NCBI RefSeq assembly: GCF_028656935.1 | Contig: NZ_JAMDGZ010000068.1 | Span: forward strand, 1-64,000 | Origin: Pseudomonas rubra | Lineage (GTDB): Bacteria > Pseudomonadota > Gammaproteobacteria > Pseudomonadales > Pseudomonadaceae | Length of the DNA stretch: 64,000 nt | Direction: 5' to 3' | Part shown: positions 60,590 to 64,000 of the stretch, one piece after another | Layout of the letters: each line of letters opens with the position of its first letter | Position numbering within the stretch: position 1 is the first letter of the stretch | Notes under the pieces: generated by a model | Told to the model about the DNA's origin: nothing | What the model saw: the letters and a program-made list of their open reading frames with translations, nothing else | Database searches by the model: none | Made by a program: the position numbers and the translations under genes

Positions 60590-60861
60590 GTTTTGATCGC
60601 GCGCAAGTCCCGACATGGCGCCCGGGTTATCGTTTCCAGTACGAACCAGCACAGAAGGCTCACGTCCTGCTATATCCGGAAGGGATGATCAAACTAAACG
60701 AGAGCGCTGCACTGATCGGCGGGCTGATCGACGGCCAGCGCGACGTCACCGCGATCATTACCGAGCTCGACCAGCAGTTCCCCGGCGTACCCGAGCTCGG
60801 TAGTGACATCGAGCAGTTCATGGAGGTCGCCCGTGTCGAACACTGGATCACCCTTGCCTGA
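60586..60861 (+). CDS. pqqD: PqqD, PqqA peptide chaperone
   Basis: 91 aa. RiPP recognition element-type protein (winged helix) that binds PqqA and delivers it to PqqE. Conserved [24 protein letters not shown] and [11 protein letters not shown]. It overlaps pqqC at its start and pqqE at its end (29 bases). Confidence 0.94.
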   Translation: MSFDRAQVPTWRPGYRFQYEPAQKAHVLLYPEGMIKLNESAALIGGLIDGQRDVTAIITELDQQFPGVPELGSDIEQFMEVARVEHWITLA

Positions 60862-61993
60862 GCTGCCGGCCAGAGCCGAGGTCGGCCTGCCGCTGTGGCT
60901 GCTCGCCGAGCTGACCTACCGTTGCCCCCTGCAATGCCCGTACTGCTCCAACCCCCTGGATTTCGCCGCCCAGGGCCAGGAGCTGAGTACCGAGCAATGG
61001 TTCAAGGTCATGGCCGAGGCGCGAGAGATGGGCGCCGCACAGCTGGGGTTTTCCGGCGGTGAGCCGCTGGTGCGCCAGGACCTCGCCGAGCTGATCGGCG
61101 AAGGTCGGCGCCTGGGCTACTACACCAACCTGATCACCTCCGGCATCGGCCTGACCGAGCAGAAGATCGCCGCCTTCAAGGAGGCCGGGCTGGACCATAT
61201 CCAGATCAGCTTCCAGGCCAGCGACGAGCAGGTGAATAACCTGTTGGCCGGCTCGAAAAAGGCCTTCGCACAGAAGCTGGAAATGGCCCGAGCAGTAAAA
61301 GCCCATGGCTACCCGATGGTGCTGAATTTCGTCACTCATCGGCACAATATCGACAAGATCGACCGCATCATCGAGCTGTGCGTGGCCCTGGAAGCCGACT
61401 TCGTCGAACTGGCTACCTGTCAGTTCTATGGCTGGGCGCACCTCAACCGTGTCGGCCTGCTGCCGACCCGTGCCCAGCTCGAGCGCGCTGAACGCATCAC
61501 CAACGAGTACCGGGCCAAACTGCAGGTCACTGGCAGCCCGTGCAAGCTGATTTTCGTTACCCCGGACTACTACGAAGAACGCCCCAAGGCCTGCATGAAC
61601 GGCTGGGGCAGCGTGTTCCTCACCGTTACCCCGGACGGCACTGCCCTGCCCTGCCACGGTGCTCGACAACTGCCGGTACAGTTTCCCAATGTGCGCGAGC
61701 ACAGCATGCAACATATCTGGTACGACTCGTTCGGCTTCAACCGCTTCCGTGGCTATGACTGGATGCCCGAGCCGTGCCGTTCCTGTGACGAGAAAGAAAA
61801 GGACTTCGGCGGCTGCCGCTGCCAGGCCTTCATGCTCACCGGCGATGCCAGCAATGCCGATCCGGTTTGTGCCAAGTCGGCCGACCACGGCATGATCCTC
61901 AAGGCCCGCGAAGAAGCCGAGCATGCCCATCAGACCATCGACGAGCTGACCTTCCGTAATGAGCGAAACTCCCGTGTCATTGTCCGCGGCTGA
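60833..61993 (+). CDS. pqqE: PqqE, radical SAM PqqA cross-linking enzyme
   Basis: 386-aa radical SAM/SPASM protein that joins Glu and Tyr of PqqA through a C-C bond. C31, C35 and C38 ([10 protein letters not shown]) bind the radical SAM cluster; C-terminal [19 protein letters not shown] holds the auxiliary Fe-S ligands. GTG 60833 has GGAGG 6 bases upstream and lies inside pqqD. Confidence 0.95.
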   Translation: MSNTGSPLPELPARAEVGLPLWLLAELTYRCPLQCPYCSNPLDFAAQGQELSTEQWFKVMAEAREMGAAQLGFSGGEPLVRQDLAELIGEGRRLGYYTNLITSGIGLTEQKIAAFKEAGLDHIQISFQASDEQVNNLLAGSKKAFAQKLEMARAVKAHGYPMVLNFVTHRHNIDKIDRIIELCVALEADFVELATCQFYGWAHLNRVGLLPTRAQLERAERITNEYRAKLQVTGSPCKLIFVTPDYYEERPKACMNGWGSVFLTVTPDGTALPCHGARQLPVQFPNVREHSMQHIWYDSFGFNRFRGYDWMPEPCRSCDEKEKDFGGCRCQAFMLTGDASNADPVCAKSADHGMILKAREEAEHAHQTIDELTFRNERNSRVIVRG

Positions 61994-64000
61994 GCGTTTC
62001 AGCGCTGAACAGGCGGTCGCCGCCGGTACCGATTTTGCCGAGCTTCGGGTTGCGGCCCAGGGGCTGTTCTGGAACGAGTTCCGTCCCAGCGACGGCGCCT
62101 GCCGGATCTGGCACTGGCGCGCAGGCCAGGCCCGTTGCCTGACGCCCAATGGCTTCAGCGTGCGCAGCCGGGTTTACGAATACGGCGGCGGCAGCTTCTG
62201 CCTGAGCGACGATGGCCTGGTGTTCGTCAACGAGGCCGACCAACAGCTCTATGCCCAGGACCTCAAAGGCGGGTTACCGCAGTTGCTGTCCGCAGGTCAG
62301 CGCCGTTACGGCGATCTGCGCTGGTCTAACGGACAAGTGCTGGCCGTGGAGGAAAGCCATGGCCCCGGAGCGGTTGAGCATCGCCTGGTTGCCATCGCCC
62401 AAGGCAGCCGTGAAGTGCTGGCCGAAGGCGCCGACTTTTATGCCTCGCCAACCCTGAGCAACGACGGCTCGCGCCTGGCCTGGATTGAGTGGAGCCGCCC
62501 GGAACAGCCGTGGACAGCAACTCGATTGATCTGCTGCCAGCGCCAGGCTGATGGCCAGTGGAGTAAGCCGCGCTGCATCGCCGGTGAACAGGGCCCACAA
62601 CAATCCCTGCAGCAGCCTCACTTTGATGCCGCCGGGCGCTTGTACTGCCTGTCCGATTGCAACGGCTACTGGCAGCCCTGGGGCGAAACCGTCACAGGCT
62701 GGAGGCCGTTGCCGGCCGCCACTGCCGATCATGCTGGCGCGCCCTGGCAGCTGGGAGCCAGCACCTGGCGACCACTGGATCGGCAAGGCTATCTGGCCAG
62801 TTGGTTCGACAACGGCTTCGGCCGCTTGGGCGTTTGTCTGCCTGATGCTTCGGTAGAAAACTACAGCGGCGACTACAGCCGCTTCCGCTGCCTGGACCTG
62901 GACGATCAGCACATCTATGCCATTGCCGCCTCGGCCACGTGCTCACCGGCGGTGATCGCCATCAATCGCCACACCCATGCGGTACAGGTACTGGCGGGGG
63001 GGGGCCCCCCCCCCCCCCCCCCCACGCGCCCCCCACCACCGCTCCCGGGGGGGGGCCCCCCCGGGTTTTTTCCCCCCCAAAAGCCCGCGCGCCCCCCCCC
63101 CCCCCCGGCGGGGTTTTTCTTGGGGTGCCTCCCCTGGGGACCAGCACCCCCAGCCCAATCCCGCGCGCCCCCCGTGCTCACCGGCGGTGATCGCCATCAA
63201 TCGCCACACCCATGCGGTACAGGTACTGGCGGGCGGAGCCCTGCCGCTGCCCGTCGAACGCATCAGCCGTCCGCAAGCACTGCGCTACCCCAGTGGCGAC
63301 GGCATCGCCCATGGTTTTTTCTACCCGGCCATGAACGCTGACGCGCAGCCCCCGCTGCTGGTGTTCATTCATGGTGGCCCGACCTCGGCCTGCTTTCCGG
63401 TGCTCGACCCGCGCATCCAGTACTGGACCCAGCGCGGTTTTGCCGTCGCCGACCTCAATTACCGTGGCAGCAGCGGCTACGGCCGTGATTACCGCCAGAC
63501 CCTGCACCTGCGTTGGGGCGAGGTTGACGTCGAAGATGCCTGTGCCGTGGTTGCGCACCTGGCCGCACGCAAGCTGATCGATCCGCAGCGAGCGTTCATC
63601 CGCGGCGGCAGCGCAGGTGGCTATACCACCCTCTGCGCCCTGGCCTTTCACGCCGTATTCCGTGCCGGCGCCAGCCTCTATGGTGTCAGTGACCCGCAGG
63701 CGCTGGCCCGGACCACGCACAAGTTCGAAGGTGACTACCTGGACTGGCTGATTGGCGATCCAGTTGCCGATGCAGAGCGTTACCAGCGACGCACCCCGTT
63801 GTTGCATGCGGCGAACATCAAGGTGCCGGTGATCTTCTTTCAAGGGGAACTGGATGCCGTGGTGGTACCCGAGCAGACCCGTTCGATGCTGGACGCGTTG
63901 AAGGCCAACGGTGTTCAGGCCGAAGGGCATTTCTATCCTTCAGAGCGTCACGGTTTTCGTACTGCAAGCAACTTGGCGCATGCGCTGGATGAAGAGTGGC
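61959..64000 (+). CDS. S9-family peptidase (PqqH-like), frame-broken by an artefact and cut by the window end
   Basis: N-terminal beta-propeller-like region ([32 protein letters not shown]) and a C-terminal alpha/beta-hydrolase domain with [16 protein letters not shown], the nucleophile motif [15 protein letters not shown], and late [12 protein letters not shown] and ERHGF, in prolyl oligopeptidase order. It overlaps the pqqE end by 35 bases, the position of the pqq-associated peptidase (pqqH). At 62938-63233 a 235-bp insertion breaks the frame; deleting one copy of the flanking 61-bp repeat restores it ([18 protein letters not shown]). The gene runs past the window end. Confidence 0.8.
62938..63233 (+). 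repeat. 61-bp direct repeat flanking a homopolymer-rich insert (probable artefact)
   Basis: The 61 bases at 62938-62998 recur exactly at 63173-63233. Between them are about 175 bases of C and G runs (several of 7 to 20), with odd tracts such as a long C run at 63006-63023. Unit length 235 is not a multiple of three, hence the frame break. Normal Pseudomonas coding sequence resumes on both sides. Confidence 0.85.

Noticed and set aside
62999-63172. Low-complexity Pro/Gly-rich protein segment
   Set aside because: The proline/glycine string comes only from homopolymer runs of the probable artefact.

Overview
The window is high-GC Pseudomonas chromosome, most like the P. putida group. The signs are the rpsU-dnaG-rpoD macromolecular synthesis operon, the lptD-surA-pdxA-rsmA-apaG-apaH run, the MurU/AmgK cell-wall recycling pair, the lysine 2-monooxygenase/5-aminovaleramidase pair davBA and a complete pqqF-A-B-C-D-E cluster. 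No database search was possible. Names come from motifs, lengths and remembered gene order.

Layout. (1) 1-9.6 kb: an AgtS/AgtR-like two-component system, a DUF3530 protein, a TerB/J-domain membrane protein, murU-amgK, and divergent lptD. (2) 9.5-14.4 kb: a tightly packed surA-pdxA-rsmA-apaG-apaH-glpE series with ATGA-type overlaps. (3) 14.6-19.5 kb: the prkA-yeaH-spoVR stress operon. (4) 19.5-23.4 kb: cca, folK/folB, plsY, tsaD. (5) 23.6-31.9 kb: rpsU, dnaG, rpoD, then an RmcA-like c-di-GMP protein and tRNA-Ile(CAU).

(6) 31.9-49.86 kb: a lower-GC genomic island of about 17.9 kb inserted in that tRNA gene. The native 3' half of the tRNA and its terminator now lie at the right end. The island has a tyrosine integrase with candidate arm-type repeats at both ends, a small HTH protein, and IncQ-type RepA helicase and RepC initiator genes followed by three iteron-like repeats at an exact 22-bp period. 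It also has a second recombinase with a small partner, a block of four consecutive hairpins, a membrane/secreted-protein cluster of unknown function, a third recombinase with a GNAT-like partner, and a two-gene module pairing an NdpA-like nucleoid protein with a membrane protein. No relaxase, VirB4-type ATPase, capsid or terminase gene was recognised.

(7) 49.9-64 kb: orphan HicB, an AraC regulator divergent from a PanB-family gene, an Lrp/AsnC regulator, a RelE/HigB-type toxin-antitoxin pair, davBA, the pqq genes, and an S9 peptidase gene cut by the window end. The peptidase gene is interrupted by 235 bp that look like a sequencing or assembly artefact.

The strongest points for a second look are the chimeric tRNA at the island junction, the chromosomally integrated IncQ-like replicon, the NdpA/membrane pair as an uncharacterised possible defence module, the related small secreted proteins of the island, a hairpin that would hide the cca ribosome binding site, and the artefact at 62.9-63.2 kb.
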